Shown one piece after another: positions 10,813 to 21,950 of a DNA stretch of 64,000 nt. The notes under the pieces are model-generated. The model saw only the letters and a program-made list of their open reading frames with translations, did no database searches and was not told the DNA's origin. The DNA lies in the NCBI RefSeq assembly GCF_933775445.1, contig NC_065872.1, forward strand, positions 9,672,001 through 9,736,000, written 5' to 3'. Positions within the stretch are counted from its first letter, which is position 1. Each line of letters begins with the position of its first letter. A program made the position numbers and the translations under genes. This DNA is from Argentina anserina. Its lineage: Eukaryota > Streptophyta > Magnoliopsida > Rosales > Rosaceae.

Positions 10813-12989
10813 GTAAAATCTCCAATTGTTTCAACACCCCATTTTTCTTTAACACTTGACTTGCACCTATTTCTCTTGCTTCAAACTTTTTGTCTCCTTC
10901 AGAACTAACTTCACAACTTGTGGCCATTGAAGTGACCTTCGGTTGTTTTGTCTCAAAACGCCCTCGTCCATTCTCCTCTCGTCGTGGAGTTGATTTCTTC
11001 TGACTTGGTCGGGCAATTGGTGAATTTGACATCATATCTTTGCGAGTTCTTCTTCGGGTAACCAATATTCATCCTTCGTCATCGGCATTAGAGGCAACTT
11101 GGAGGACATGTGTGGAAGCAAGACATTCTTTAACTTCTTTGGTCTTCTTATGTACATGTGCCTCATTTGTGAAACAGAACGGTGCTTTCATCGGGTGAAA
11201 AGGGAATGGAACTGGCTCGAACGACCCGAATGTTACGGTAGTGCAATTGACTTCATCAACGTCATCAACGTCCAGCTCAATTTTTCCTTGCTTGGCGAGG
11301 TTCATTATTAAATCCTTGAGAACAAAGCATTTCTCTATAGGGTGACTAACGAGGTGATGATATTTTAAATACTTCAGATCGTTGACTCGATGCATTTCTT
11401 TTGGACGTTTGCACTCCGGAAGCTCTATTATCTTGTTTTCGAGCAGATCCTCTAACATGCCCGCCACATCAGAGTCTGGGAACAGGTACGTCTTTCGCTC
11501 TATCTCCTTTAACGTGTGTTTACTCCTATCATAGGTTTGAGGAGGTTCCACCTTATTTAACTCTTTTTTATCCCGTGTAGAGATCTTAACCGGCGCAGTA
11601 TTGATGACCATTGATTCTTTGGAAGGCTTCTTCACACAACCTTGTCAAATCTGCTTCTGAAGACATTGTCTTTTCGTTGGTCGACCAGGGTTTCATTCTT
11701 ATCCTTATGACTTGCCAAGCTTAACTCCATGTCGTGGGCTCGAGTAGCCAACTCTTTGAAAGAACGAGGCTTGATTCCTTGCAAGATGTATAGCAAATCA
11801 AAGTGCATGCCTTGGATGAACATTTCAACGGCTGACACCTCTGACAATCGGTCCTTGGAATCAAGGCTAAGTGAGCGCCATCTATTGATGTAGCCGATCG
11901 CGGGTTCATCATTTCGTTGCTTCGTGTTAGTTAGCTCCATCATGCTCATTGTCCGCCTTGTACTATAGAATCGATTAAAGAACTCGCGCTCCATTTGGTC
12001 CCAACTGTCAACATACTTCGGCTGTAAGTCTGTATACCACTCGAAGGCATTACCCTTCAACGAGCAAACAAACTGCTTGACAAGGTGATCACCTTCTGTC
12101 CCGGCGTTACTACAAGTCTCCACAAAGTGGGCGACGTGTTGCTTTGGGTTCCCTTTACCTTCAAATTGTTGGAAATTTGGTGGCTGATACCCCCGCGGCA
12201 TCCTTAAGCTGTCAATCCTCTTAGTGTAAGGTTTGGAGTAAGTGAGGGAGTCATGAGAAGGACCTCCATATTGAGCCCGAATTGAGTTGGTGATGATGTC
12301 TTGCACTTGCTGGAGTGATAAGGAACCAAGCGATGTGTCATTGTTCTTGGACGTTTCTCCCTTTTCGTTTACTTTGCTCCTGTTAGGCGACCCCTTGGTG
12401 GAGTTCTCATCATCGTGATCTCCCAACTTGCTATAAAGCTCAGCGATTTGCACGTCCTTTTCTTCAAACGTTCGGGTGAGCTTTTCAACCATCTCCAACA
12501 CATTGGAGAGTTGCTCCTCGATTGTGGATGTCCCCGTCACCAAGACATGCACATTGTCAGAAGAGGACTCATGCGTCATAGAATGGAAGTTATCGTCATC
12601 TTCTTTGGGGCTTCCATGGTATGACACCGTGCTTGATCATCATAAGAGAAAACGTCTTCCAGGATAGGGCCATCACCATGATCGGGTAGAAGAGATTGCT
12701 CATTTGACTCATTCTCCTTTGACACTTGCTTCTTCCTACTTTGAGAGGCATGCTTTGTTGCTCCCAACCTCTCTAAGGTGATGACTGGTTGACGAGGCTT
12801 ACTAGGAAGTGCCATAAATGTCGTGGGTTGAGCTCTAGCCACGCTCCGTGTGACAAGGGCAATCGGTTCACTCTTTGATTTGAAGGATGTTTGTTTGGAC
12901 TTCTTGACCGGCTCGGCCTTTCTGCTTGACCTCGCGGTTGTGGACTTGGATTTCTTCGTTAGGACGGCTTGGTTGTTCTTGGAAACCAT
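10813..12989 (-). pseudogene. Ty3/gypsy gag (Retrotrans_gag), frameshifted and 3'-truncated
   Basis: The probable gag start is the minus-strand ATG at 12989 (MVSKNNQAVLTKKSK), about 75 bp inside the 5' LTR. A lysine- and serine-rich N-terminus runs to about 12600, then a frameshift moves to the frame at 11632-12627. That frame contains the retrotransposon gag core: FEGKGNPKQHVAHFVETC, LKGNAFEWYTDL, SWDQMEREFFNRF and ELTNTKQRNDEPAIGYINRW. A one-base shift near 11633 leads to the frame at 11069-11635, including DLKYLKYHHLVSHPIEKC, a post-gag segment seen in gypsy elements. A last frame ends near 10812, where the 505-bp array begins. Protease, RT, RNase H and integrase are absent, so the copy is truncated or non-autonomous. 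I cannot name the lineage. Confidence 0.85.
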
Positions 12990-13063
12990 TGCACCAACGG
13001 ATTTGAATATTTCTTCGGAGAAGGAGATGAGAGGCCAAAAATGTCCCACTGGGCGTGCCAATT

Positions 13064-13990
13064 TGTAGAACAGGTATCTTAAAACAAACAAGAATGCAAA
13101 CACGCGTACAAATAAAATGTAATTTATTGATAACCAAGCGTGGGGTTACAATCTTTGTGAACTCCTCTGATTCTATCTCCGTGTGTAACTTGGCTCAAGG
13201 GTGACGTGCACTAGATCTTGAAAATTTGAGTTTGATTTGGATTTGGATTTGATGAAGAACGAGCGATTTGGTAGCTTGATGATTCTTCGTGGACTTGAGT
13301 TTGGATTTGAATTTGATGAAGAACGAGCGATTTGGCCGCTTGATGATTCTTCGTGGACTTGAGTTTGGATTTGGATTTGATGAAGAACGAGCGATTTAGT
13401 AGCTTGATGATTCTTCGTGGATTTGGGAGACTTCGGGATTTCTCGAGAGTGATATTGCTCTCTTCTTCCCCAATGTCGAAAATCCCCCTCTCTTCATGTT
13501 GAAATGGGTATTTATAGTGTTAAGAATATTCTATTTTATATAATATTTTAATGACACTAAAATAATAATATTTCTTTAGTTGTATAATTCAATCAATAAG
13601 TATTTTCTGATTAATTTAAATAATCAAGATTCAAATAATTGATTTAATTATAACCGTAAAGAAATTTATTAATTTAATTAAATGCCCGATTACCATTTCG
13701 ATCGTCAATGACATTTAATTTCCAATTAAAGTCGGAATCACGTAACTTTGATTACGATCATCCGTTTGTGTGCTGACGCGAATTTTATTCGGGTCCGTAC
13801 TGACTTTGTTGACTTTTAGGCCACGTGTGCAATTTTGTCGGGTTCTTTGTCAATTTAATCATTTAATAAAAATGATTTACTTCATTAAATTTCTTATGTC
13901 TACTTAACATCTTCTCAATTCTCGCGTCTAGCTAAAGTTCTTTTGTAATTCATATACGTGTTCGATTATCTACCAAATTAGAAATACTCT
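13064..13990 (-). repeat. 5' LTR of the reverse-strand gypsy element (outer end uncertain)
   Basis: On the minus strand the LTR ends CCTGTTCTACA at 13064, followed within two bases by a primer-binding-type site (TTGGCACGCCCAGTGGGAC, 13044-13062). A minus-strand TATA box, CTATAAATA, lies at 13509-13517, placing U3 above about 13520. The outer boundary near 13990 is only an estimate, because no second LTR is present and the germin-like promoter begins close by. Confidence 0.6.
13226..13430. repeat. Three tandem copies of a 64-69-bp unit inside the LTR
   Basis: Three successive units start with TTGAGTTTGGATTTG-type sequence at 13226, 13295 and 13359. Each contains GATGAAGAACGAGCGATTT and GATTCTTCGTGGA. 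They lie in the R/U5 part of the reverse-strand LTR, downstream of its TATA box. Confidence 0.85.
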
Positions 13991-14055
13991 ATAGTCTCAT
14001 CTGTCTGATAGGAAACCGCCCCTATTATATATTAGTCTCTCATACGATTTAGAGT

Positions 14056-14063
14056 TATAAATA
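14056..14063 (+). promoter_or_regulatory. TATA box of the germin-like gene
   Basis: TATAAATA lies 43 bp upstream of the ATG at 14106. Its spacing and sequence fit a plant core promoter. It is the last visible piece of host promoter before the reverse-strand LTR. Confidence 0.6.
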
Positions 14064-14607
14064 GCAGATCACCAACTCTACCTTTACGTGCATATCATAT
14101 CCATCATGATGATTTCCCCTATTTGCTTTTCTTCATATTTTCTCTTGTTCTCTCATCTTCCTACGCTGCTGTACAAGACTTCTGTGTTGCAGACTACACA
14201 GCTCCTCAAAGGCCTTGCAGGGTACTCTTGCAAGGACCCCGCAAAGGTGAATGCAGATGATTTCGTCTACTCTGGCTTAAGAATTTCTGGCAACACCTCC
14301 AATATTCACAAGTTTGGATTCGTACCTGCAGTAGTTACTCAATTTCCTGGTATCAATGGCCTCGGCGTTTCGGTGGCTCGCACCGACTTGGGTGTGGGTG
14401 GAGTTATCCCATTCCACACTCACCGTGGAGCTACAGAAATTCTAATCGTCGCGGAAGCAAGTTCGGTACTTGGAGCGTTCGTCCACTCGAATAACAAAGT
14501 TTACATGAAATCTATGAGCAAGGGTGATTGTATGGTTTTCCCTCGAGGTTTATTACATTTCGCAGTGAACCAAGGCGATACTCCGGCCCTCATGTATGCT
14601 AGCTTAA

Positions 14608-15135
14608 TGTCACATCCCGCCAACTTAAGCCAAATTTTACCTTGAGCATTCTAGATGGATCCGGAACATGGCGGAACACTTTGGAAGATCATAGAAGATC
14701 CTACAAGGCGTTAGAAGTCTCAAGAAGCCTTGGGACATTTCCGGATATCTCTAGAATCTTGGAGAGGCTAGGTGAACTAGACCACTCAAGAATTCTCTAG
14801 AACACTCAAGGTTCTTCTTAGAGTTATGTAGAATTGTATAGAACTCTCTAGAGTCATCTACATTGTACATAGTCCTAGAAGTCTCTAGAACTAGCCAAGT
14901 AGGATGAGGAGGCCTATAAATAGCAAGGGACCCCTGTCATTTGCTCAATCAAGTAAGAAGCAAGCTATCAAGCATACTTGTAAGTTCTCTGTTGTTCAAT
15001 ATAAGTTCTCTTTCAAGATATTCTTCTTTGCCTTTCAATTGTTCTAGCAGGGCGTTTGCGAGTTTAAGGTTGACTTAGCATAAGGGAGTTGCTAATACCG
15101 CACGAGTTGCATAGCGAAAGAGTAAGCTCGTGACA
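14608..15135 (+). repeat. 5' LTR of the chromovirus
   Basis: The 528-bp LTR starts TGTCACATCCCG and ends GCTCGTGACA, with TGTCAC/GTGACA inverted termini. A TATA box (TATAAATA) lies at 14915-14922. The LTR contains many TCTAGA and CTCTAGAA motifs. Confidence 0.95.
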
Positions 15136-15137
15136 TT

Positions 15138-15150
15138 TGGTATCAGAGCC
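15138..15150 (+). other. Primer-binding site (initiator tRNA-Met type)
   Basis: TGGTATCAGAGCC starts two bases after the 5' LTR. It matches the complement of the 3' end of plant initiator methionine tRNA. Confidence 0.9.
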
Positions 15151-15180
15151 GAAGTTCGATCAAGAGGCTAGCTCGACACA

Positions 15181-16400
15181 ATGGCATAGAATGGCAATCC
15201 TGTTGGTAGTGTTTCCGACAACACGCAAGAGAAGGGTCATGAAGAACTTGTCAACCCAACGGTTCCAAAGAAGGAACGAGTGAAGAACATGTTAGCTGCA
15301 ATCGACTCACGACTAGTTCAAGTGGAAGAGAGCGTGAGTGGCATGGGAGCCCAGGTGGAAGACTTGGAGGTGGAGGACGCCGCAATCCACACTGCGATCA
15401 AGGGCATGATGCTCAAGCTAGAGGAGTTCTTATGGGGCGAGATAGACAAGGTTCGCGAGGAGTTCATGGGGGAACTCGCCCGGATGTGTGAAGTTCAAGA
15501 AAGGGAGCACAATAGCATGCTTGCACACATGGAGGAGATGCAGGCAGATTCTGCACGCATGGAGGCAATGCAGGCAGATCTTGCCCTATGCAAGCGCGCA
15601 CTAGCTGCGGGGGCTAACACTAGCAGCAGCGTAGAGGCCAAATAGATCGAGGTGTCAAAGCCAAAGAGCTTCGGAGGCATGCGCAACAGTCGAGAGGTAG
15701 ACAACTTCTTATGGGGGCTAGACCAATACTTTGGGGCCGTAGGCATCATGGAGGAGGATGCCAAGATAAAGACCGTGACTCTTTATCTCACCGACACCGC
15801 CATGTTATGGTGGAGGAGAAGGCGAGGAGAAGGCGAGGAGATGTCGAAAGAGGTATGTGCACCATCTCTACCTTTGATGACTTTGTGAAAGAACTTAAGA
15901 AGCAATTTTATCCCAAGAATGCCGAGGATGAGGCAAGAGCTCGCTTGCGAAGGCTCAAGCACACCGGGCCAATTTGTGATTATGTTAGAGAATTCACTAA
16001 CTTGGTGCTTGAGATTCCTGACCTATCCGACAAGGATGCTCTCTTCAATTTCATGGATGGTCTCCAATCATGGGCCAAGACAGAGCTTAGGCGACGTGGA
16101 GTGCAAGACCTTGCTACCGCCATAGCCGTGGCCGAAGGCTTGGTTGATTTCTCAAGTCCAAGAGAGTCCACCAAGCCAAAGGAGAAGAAGAGCAACTATG
16201 CCAAAGGTGGGGGAGACAAAATCCAACGCAAGGAGGAACCCCGCCGTGAGAGCTACTCGGCAAAGTTCAAGGGACATGCGGAGCTTGGACAAGCCAAACG
16301 ACAACAAGTGCTTCCTATGCGATGGTCCGCATTGGGCTAGGCATTGCCCACAAAGGAGAGCACTAAGCGCGCTCTTAGGAAGTCATCAAGGCGAGAGTGA
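15181..16400 (+). pseudogene. Chromovirus gag (coiled coil, capsid, zinc knuckle), broken
   Basis: The most likely original start is the ATG at 15181, whose third codon is now TAG (15187-15189). The same frame continues through 15645, rich in Glu, Met and Ala heptads suggesting a coiled coil. It meets a second TAG at 15643. Beyond it is the capsid-like core: SKPKSFGGMRNSREVDNF, LYLTDTAMLWWRRR and FDDFVKELKKQFYPKN. The frame shifts near 15835 and shifts back between 16150 and 16330. The nucleocapsid zinc knuckle [13 protein letters not shown] (C-x2-C-x3-H-x4-C) lies at about 16310-16350. Both stops could have arisen from CAG by a single C-to-T change. Confidence 0.9.
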
Positions 16401-19400
16401 AGCCGAGGGTGGCAACAGAGGTGCACACTTGGGGTCTTTGCAGGTGCTTAATGCAATCCGCTCTACACCCAAGGTCCAAGCCAAAGGTTTACTCTTCACG
16501 GACATCACCATAGGTGGGAAGCCAACAACGGCAATGCTCGACACAGGGGCAATCCACAACTTCATTTCCATTGAGGAGGCACGCAGGCTAGGACTAAAGG
16601 CAAGCAATGGAGGGGGCTCCATCAAGGCGGTTAACTCACATGCCCGCCCCATACAAGGAGTAGCTCGAGGAGTCAAGACAAGCGTGGGAGCTTGGTGTGG
16701 GAGCCTAGACTTCTCGATAGTACCGATGGATGACTACAAGGTAGTCTTGGGGTTGGAGTTCCATGATCAAGTCAAGGCATTCCCGGTGCCATTCGCCAAT
16801 AGCTTATGCATTATGGATGGCGAGAGGTTGTGTGTGGTGCCAACAACCCGAGAATCAAAGCAAGTCATCAAGGTCTTGTCGGCATTGCAATTCAAGAAAG
16901 GCATCAAGAGGGAAGAGGAAAGCTACTTGGCCATCCTTAGTGAGTTCGATGACGAGGAGCTAAGGCCACAAGATGACATGCCCAAGGAGGTAGCTGCAGT
17001 TCTTGAGGAATTCAAGGATGTATCACCCACGGAGCTGCCCAAGAGACTACCCCCAAGGAGAGAGATCGACCATGAGATAGAATTGGAACCAGGGACCAAA
17101 CCACCCGCCATGGGTGCATACCGCATGGCGCCGCCGGAGTTAGCGGAGCTAAGGAGGCAATTGAAGGAGCTTTTGGACGCGGGGTTCATTAGATCTTTGA
17201 AAGCCCCGTTCGGTGCCCCGGTGTTGTTCCAAAAGAAGAAAGACGGATCTCTACGCATGTGCATCGACTATAGGGCACTCAACAAGATCACGGTAAAGAA
17301 CAAGTATCCTATTCCTCTCATTGCCGATCTCTTTGTTCAATTGGGCCATGCACGATATTTTTCCAAGTTAGACCTTCGTTCGGGGTACTACCAAGTGCGC
17401 ATTGCGGAAGGAGATGAGCCAAAGACCGCATGCACACAAGGTACAGTTCTTATGAATTCTTGGTCATGCCCTTCGGTCTAACTAGTGCACCGGCAACCTT
17501 TTGCACCTTGATGAACAAGTTATTCCACCCCTACTTGGATCGGTTTGTAGTCGTCTACTTGGACGACATAGTGGTGTATAGCAAGACCATGCGGGAGCAT
17601 GTGGAGCATTTGCGGGAAGTCCTTAAGGTTTTGCGGGAAACGCAGCTATACATCAAGATGGAGAAATGCTCATTCGCGAAGCCGGAGGTGTCGTTCTTGG
17701 GGCACAAGATCAAGGACGGCAAGCTTATGATGGAGGATTGCAAGGTGGATTCCATCTAAGAATGGGAGCCACCCACCAAGGTACATGACTTAAATCTTTC
17801 CTTGGGCTAGTTAACTATTATCGCCGCTTTATCAAGGGATACTCGGTGAGGGTTGTACCATTAACCGACCTTCTCAAGAAGAACAAGGCGTGGGAGTGGA
17901 CAACAAAGTGTCAAGAAGCCTTTGAAGACTTGAAAAAGACAATATGCGAGGAGCCCGTACTTAGCCTACCGGATCACTCCAAGCCATACGAAGTGCACAC
18001 CGATGCTTCCGACTTTGCCATCGGTGGAGTTCTCATGCAAGAGGGAATCCAATTGCTTATGAGAGTCGGAAGCTCAATGACACGGAGCGGCGCTACACCG
18101 TCCAAGAGAAGGAGATGACTGCCATCATCCATTGCCTTCGAGTGTGGCGACATTACTTGCTTAGGACCAAGTTCCTTATCATGACCGACAATGTAGCAAC
18201 AAGCTATTTCCAAACTCAAAAGAAGCTGGGTCCAAAGCAAGCAAGGTGGCAAGACTTCTTGGCGGAGTTTGACTACACCATGGAGTACAAGCCCGGGAAG
18301 GCGAACGTGGTAGCGGATGCACTAAGCCGCAAGGCAGAGTTTGCAAGCATCTTTCAAGTCACTAGCCCATTGCTAAGAAAGATCAAGGAGGGACTAAGGG
18401 TAGACCCTCAAGCACAAAGTCTCATTAACTTAGTAAAGGAAGGCAAAACTCGGAGATTTTGGCTAGACGACGACCTTCTCTACACGAGAGGCCGCCGCAT
18501 CTACGTACCGAAGTGGGGCAGCTTACGAAGGGAGCTAACCAAGGAATGCCATGATTCCAAATGGGCCGGGCACCCGGGTATGAAACGCACACTTGTCTTG
18601 TTAAAGTCCATGTATTATTGGCCTAGGATGCGAGACGGGGTCGAAGAGTATGTGCGGACATGTCTAGTTTGCCAACAAGACAAAGTAGTCCAGTAGCAGC
18701 CGGGGGGCTTGCTTGACCCCTTACCCATACCGGAGAGACCATGGGAGAGTGTCTCTATGGACTTCATCACTTGCCTGCCGAAGTCCGAGCAATTTGGGAG
18801 CATCATAGTGGTAGTGGACAGATTCAGCAAGTATGCAACCTTCATGGCCGCATCAGCCGACTGCACTGCGGAGGAGACAGCAAGGCTATTCCTACGCAAT
18901 GTAGTCAAGCTTTGGGGAGTTCCAAAGAACATTGTCAGCGACAAACACCCGCGCTTCATGGGGAGATTTTGGATGGAGCTGTTCAAGATGTTGGGGTCAG
19001 ACTTTAACTTTTCAACAAGCTTTCATCCACAAAGTGATGGTCAAACGGAGCGCGTCAATGCTCTCTTGGAGCTATACTTACGGCACTACGTGAGTGCCAA
19101 TCAAAAGGATTGGGCCAAGCTTCTAGATGTGGCGCAGTTTTCCTACAACCTGCAGCAAAGTGAGGCCACCAACAAGAGTCCTTTTGAGATCGTTTTGGGA
19201 CAGCAGCTTACTACCCCTCTATCCCTTGCCACTCACTATGAAGGGAAGAGTCCAGCCGCATTCAAGTTCGCCAAGTCATGGCATGAGCAAGCGGAGTTAG
19301 CTCGAGCGGCGTTGCACAAGGCTGCCAAGAGGATGAAGAAGTGGGCGGACAAGAAGAGGAGGCATGTCGAGTTCAAGGAAGGCGACCTTGTACTTGTGAA

Positions 19401-19840
19401 ACTCTTGCCGCAGCAATTCAAGGCCTTTAGAAAGGTGCACAAGGGCTTGATCCGTAGATATGAAGGGCCGGTTAAAGTTATTAAGCGCATAGGCAAAGTT
19501 TCATACAAGCTCAACCTCCCGCCCAGGTTAAAGATACATCTGGTCTTCCACATGAGTATGTTAAAGCCCTACAATGAGGACGAGGAAGACCCATCGAGAG
19601 GAATATCGCATCGGGCACCTACGGCAGTAATCACCAACTTTGACAAGGAAGTCGATGAAGTACTCGCAGATCGGGTCATTCGACTGCGTGCCAAGTTACA
19701 AAGAGTACCTCATCAAGTGGAGAGGTCTGCCCGATACGGAAGCAAGCTGGGAGTCCGAGGATACGCTTTGGCAGTTCAAGGACAAGATCCAGCAATACAG
19801 CGAGGCGCGATGAGGGCATCGCGGGATTTGGTGGGGGAGA
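16400..19840 (+). pseudogene. Chromovirus pol: protease, RT, RNase H, integrase, chromodomain; broken
   Basis: Domains in order: aspartic protease with DTGAIHNF (about 16540); reverse transcriptase with [47 protein letters not shown] and the catalytic YLDDIVVYS (17240-17590). RNase H follows with [11 protein letters not shown] and ADALSR (17990-18330). The integrase zinc finger (GHPGMKRTL, CLVCQQDK) and core come next, with acidic residues in MDFITCLP, IVSDKHPRF and QSDGQTERVN (18560-19060). A C-terminal chromodomain (VDEVLADR, then YLIKWRGLPDTEASWE in another frame) lies at 19640-19810. Lesions: TAA at 17757, TAG at 18694, and frameshifts near 17440, 17790, 18043 and 19710. Because of the last shift, one frame runs into the 3' LTR to 20034. 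Integration of chromoviruses is thought to be guided by the chromodomain. Confidence 0.95.
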
Positions 19841-19841
19841 A
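19827..19841 (+). other. Polypurine tract
   Basis: TTTGGTGGGGGAGAA immediately precedes the 3' LTR and would prime plus-strand DNA synthesis. Confidence 0.85.
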
Positions 19842-20370
19842 TGTCACATCCCGCCAACTTAAGCCAAATTTTACCTTGAGCATTCTAGATGGATCCGGAA
19901 CATGGCGGAACACTTTGGAAGATCATAGAAGATCATACAAGGCGTTAGAAGTCTCAAGAAGCCTTGGGACATTTCCAGATATCTCTAGAATCTTGGAGAG
20001 GCTAGGTGAACTAGACCACTCAAGAATTCTCTAGAACACTCAAGGTTCCTCTTAGAGTTATGTAGAATTGTATAGAACTCTCTAGAGTCATCTACATTGT
20101 ACATAGTCCTAGAAGTCTCTAGAACTAGCCAAGTAAGATGAGGAGGTCTATAAATAGCAAGGCACCCCTCTCATTTGCTCTATCAAGTAAGAAGCAAGCT
20201 ATCAAGCATACTTGTAAGTTCTCTCTTGTTCAATATAAGTTCTCTTTTAAGATATTCTTGTTTGCCTTTCAATTGTTCTAGCAGGGCGTTTGCGAGTTTA
20301 AGGCTGACTTAGCATAAAGGAGTTGCTAAGGCCGCACGAGTTGCATAGCGAAAAGAGTAAGCTCGTGACA
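19842..20370 (+). repeat. 3' LTR of the chromovirus
   Basis: This 529-bp LTR is nearly identical to the one at 14608-15135, with one extra A near its end. Its TATA box is at 20149-20156. It could in principle drive transcription into the 3' remnant of the germin-like gene. Confidence 0.95.
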
Positions 20371-20514
20371 TTACGCAGTGAAAACCCAGGTCTGGATGCG
20401 TTGGAAACTCAACTGTTTAAAAATGATTTAGCTACTGACCTGATACATAAGACTACTTTATTGGACAAATCTCAGATCAGGAAGCTGAAGCGTCTTCTTG
20501 GTGGTACTAATTGA

Positions 20515-21029
20515 TGTCTGTTAATCGATGTAGCCAAATGCAGTAGTCATTTTTTTTACTTCATAACACATATGTACGTAGTCAATATTGCGTTGTTGAT
20601 CATGTGTGTGATCGTCTTTGACGAGCTCCATGTATGCGTCAACCACCTTCCAAAAAAATAATCTTTGCACAATAATATTTTTTCAATATTTTGCGGTTCG
20701 ATATTCTCAATATCAAAATCCAAGTCTCATGCATCGCTGAATTATTTTTAAAATTGAAACGTCCAACTAAATTGTATTTCAACAAGTAGAATTAAGATAA
20801 CACGTCCGAAGGCCGACAATAAAAGCTATCTAATCTGACAAAATTAACTAACTATCCCTAAATAATACTAGCCAACAATTAACTATTCATACGTAGAATT
20901 AGCTAACAAATCCAAGATTCACCCACTTTTTCATGGTCATGAAGCATAAAAACTAACAGAGTTCAATTGATGTAGAAGACAAAACTAAATGTTTCATAAC
21001 CACACCGTTGCAAGACTGTGATACGATTC
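20515..21029. other. Noncoding sequence after the germin-like gene
   Basis: This probably includes the 3' UTR of the germin-like gene. It is AT-rich, and I see nothing else recognisable. Confidence 0.5.
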
Positions 21030-21950
21030 AATTTATGTTTGATCAGCAGAAGGAGCACATTCATGCTCTCCTGAAACACCCATTGGAAGAACCACCACAT
21101 GTTCTCCATCCTTCGTCACCATTTGAACCTCCATAGTCCGAGATTGAGACTTCTTCTCACTAGATGGTGATGAAGATACCACCTTGGTTTTTCTTCTTCT
21201 TTGCAGCTAGCTTCTTGTTGTATACTTTGGTCTCAGCTTTCTCTACATCCATAACCAACTCTCTAGCAGCTTTAGGTCGATTTGTGCTTCCTTTTCGACA
21301 ACCTGGTTTGTGTTTAGCTTTAGGAGAAACCTAAAGCTTCCTATTCTTATGTTTCACCACAATCGACATGTTCTCCTCAACAGAAACAACATTAGATTGC
21401 ATATACCTCTTCCATAGACGGCGCAACTCAGTACTAGCAAGACGCTTAAAATGGTTCATCGGGGGAGGTACCGGCGCCACCGAAGTAAAATCTATGGCCC
21501 CCACCGCATCCAAATGATTTGAGAATCCCGAAAGGGCTTGGGGTCCACCACCTTGTTCACCATCGAAGGCAAAAAATCCTTCAGCACTGGACCTAAAGGA
21601 AGAGACAAGTCCAACACGTTAGCTATAGGTTCACTCACAACCAACTCATCAGAAACTCCTGTCTCCATGTCATTCGAGGCCACCACACCAGAACCGGTGC
21701 CAAACCTACCTCCTAAATACTAGTCACTGTCGTACCTAGCTTCGTCGGAAAGGACCCTGAACCCAAGGAGAGACCGGCCAAATCTAGCGACCCAACCCTG
21801 CAATAGCTCAGTGCGTTCATGAATCAAGAACTCATCACACCCAGAGGCTGCATGTTGAAACAACCCACATGCTTTGCAAAAGCACTTAATCTTTTCGAAG
21901 ACGAGAGTTAATTCTGGCTTCAACGAACCTGAAGCCTCAAATTAATTTAG
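21030..21950 (-). pseudogene. LINE-type ORF1 remnant with CCHC zinc knuckle
   Basis: On the minus strand the frame ending near 21920 reads KPELTLVFEKIKCFCKACG followed by LFQHAASGC, a C-x2-C-x4-H-x4-C knuckle. It matches the zinc-knuckle region that follows DUF4283 in plant LINE ORF1-like proteins. Low-complexity Pro/Ser/Val-rich sequence continues through 21690-21331 in shifted frames, ending with Lys/Arg-rich segments. No endonuclease or reverse transcriptase is present and no poly(A) end was located. The family call is from the knuckle and its context only. Confidence 0.6.

Larger units (their letters stand above)
14608..20370 (+). mobile_element. Ty3/gypsy chromovirus with both LTRs, inserted in the germin-like gene
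   Basis: This is a complete 5,763-bp structure: LTR, primer-binding site, gag, protease, RT, RNase H, integrase, chromodomain, polypurine tract, LTR. The order and the C-terminal chromodomain define a chromovirus; I did not assign the clade. The flanks read TTAA before and TTAC after, so a 4-bp duplication with one mismatch is possible, but a normal 5-bp one is not visible. The two LTRs differ by eye at about 14 positions in 528 (roughly 97% identical). That suggests insertion on the order of a million years ago if a commonly used plant LTR rate applies. All genes carry stops or frameshifts, so the copy is not autonomous. Confidence 0.95.
14106..20514 (+). pseudogene. Germin-like protein gene (ABP19/ABP20 type) split by an LTR retrotransposon
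   Basis: Germin-like proteins are secreted cell-wall cupins; the ABP19/ABP20 subgroup was first described as auxin-binding. The 5' part (14106-14607) encodes GYSCKDPAKVNADDFVYSGL and the first cupin motif, PFHTHRGATE. The metal ligands His, His and Glu fall at residues 110, 112 and 117 of the frame opened at 14088. The second motif, MVFPRGLLHFAVN, supplies the fourth ligand, His157. The coding sequence stops at ...MYASL, where the element at 14608-20370 begins. It resumes in frame at 20371 with RSENPGLD and runs to GGTN and a stop at 20514. A second lesion lies at the N-terminus: the signal peptide and AVQDFCVADYTAPQ are in a different frame from both the ATG and the cupin body, so two compensating one-base indels lie near 14125 and 14205. 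Open reading continues into the LTR and stops at 14645. Confidence 0.9.

Noticed and set aside
13044..13103. N-terminal extension of the reverse gypsy gag frame up to 13103
   Set aside because: It lies over the LTR end and primer-binding-type site. The ATG at 12989 is the likelier gag start.
14608..14645. Residues after MYASL in the germin-like frame as a genuine C-terminus
   Set aside because: They are LTR sequence; the true tail resumes at 20371.
19700..20034. Chromovirus pol frame continuing into the 3' LTR as if part of integrase
   Set aside because: A frameshift near 19710 moves out of the chromodomain frame. The extension is LTR sequence, also seen read from the 5' LTR copy.
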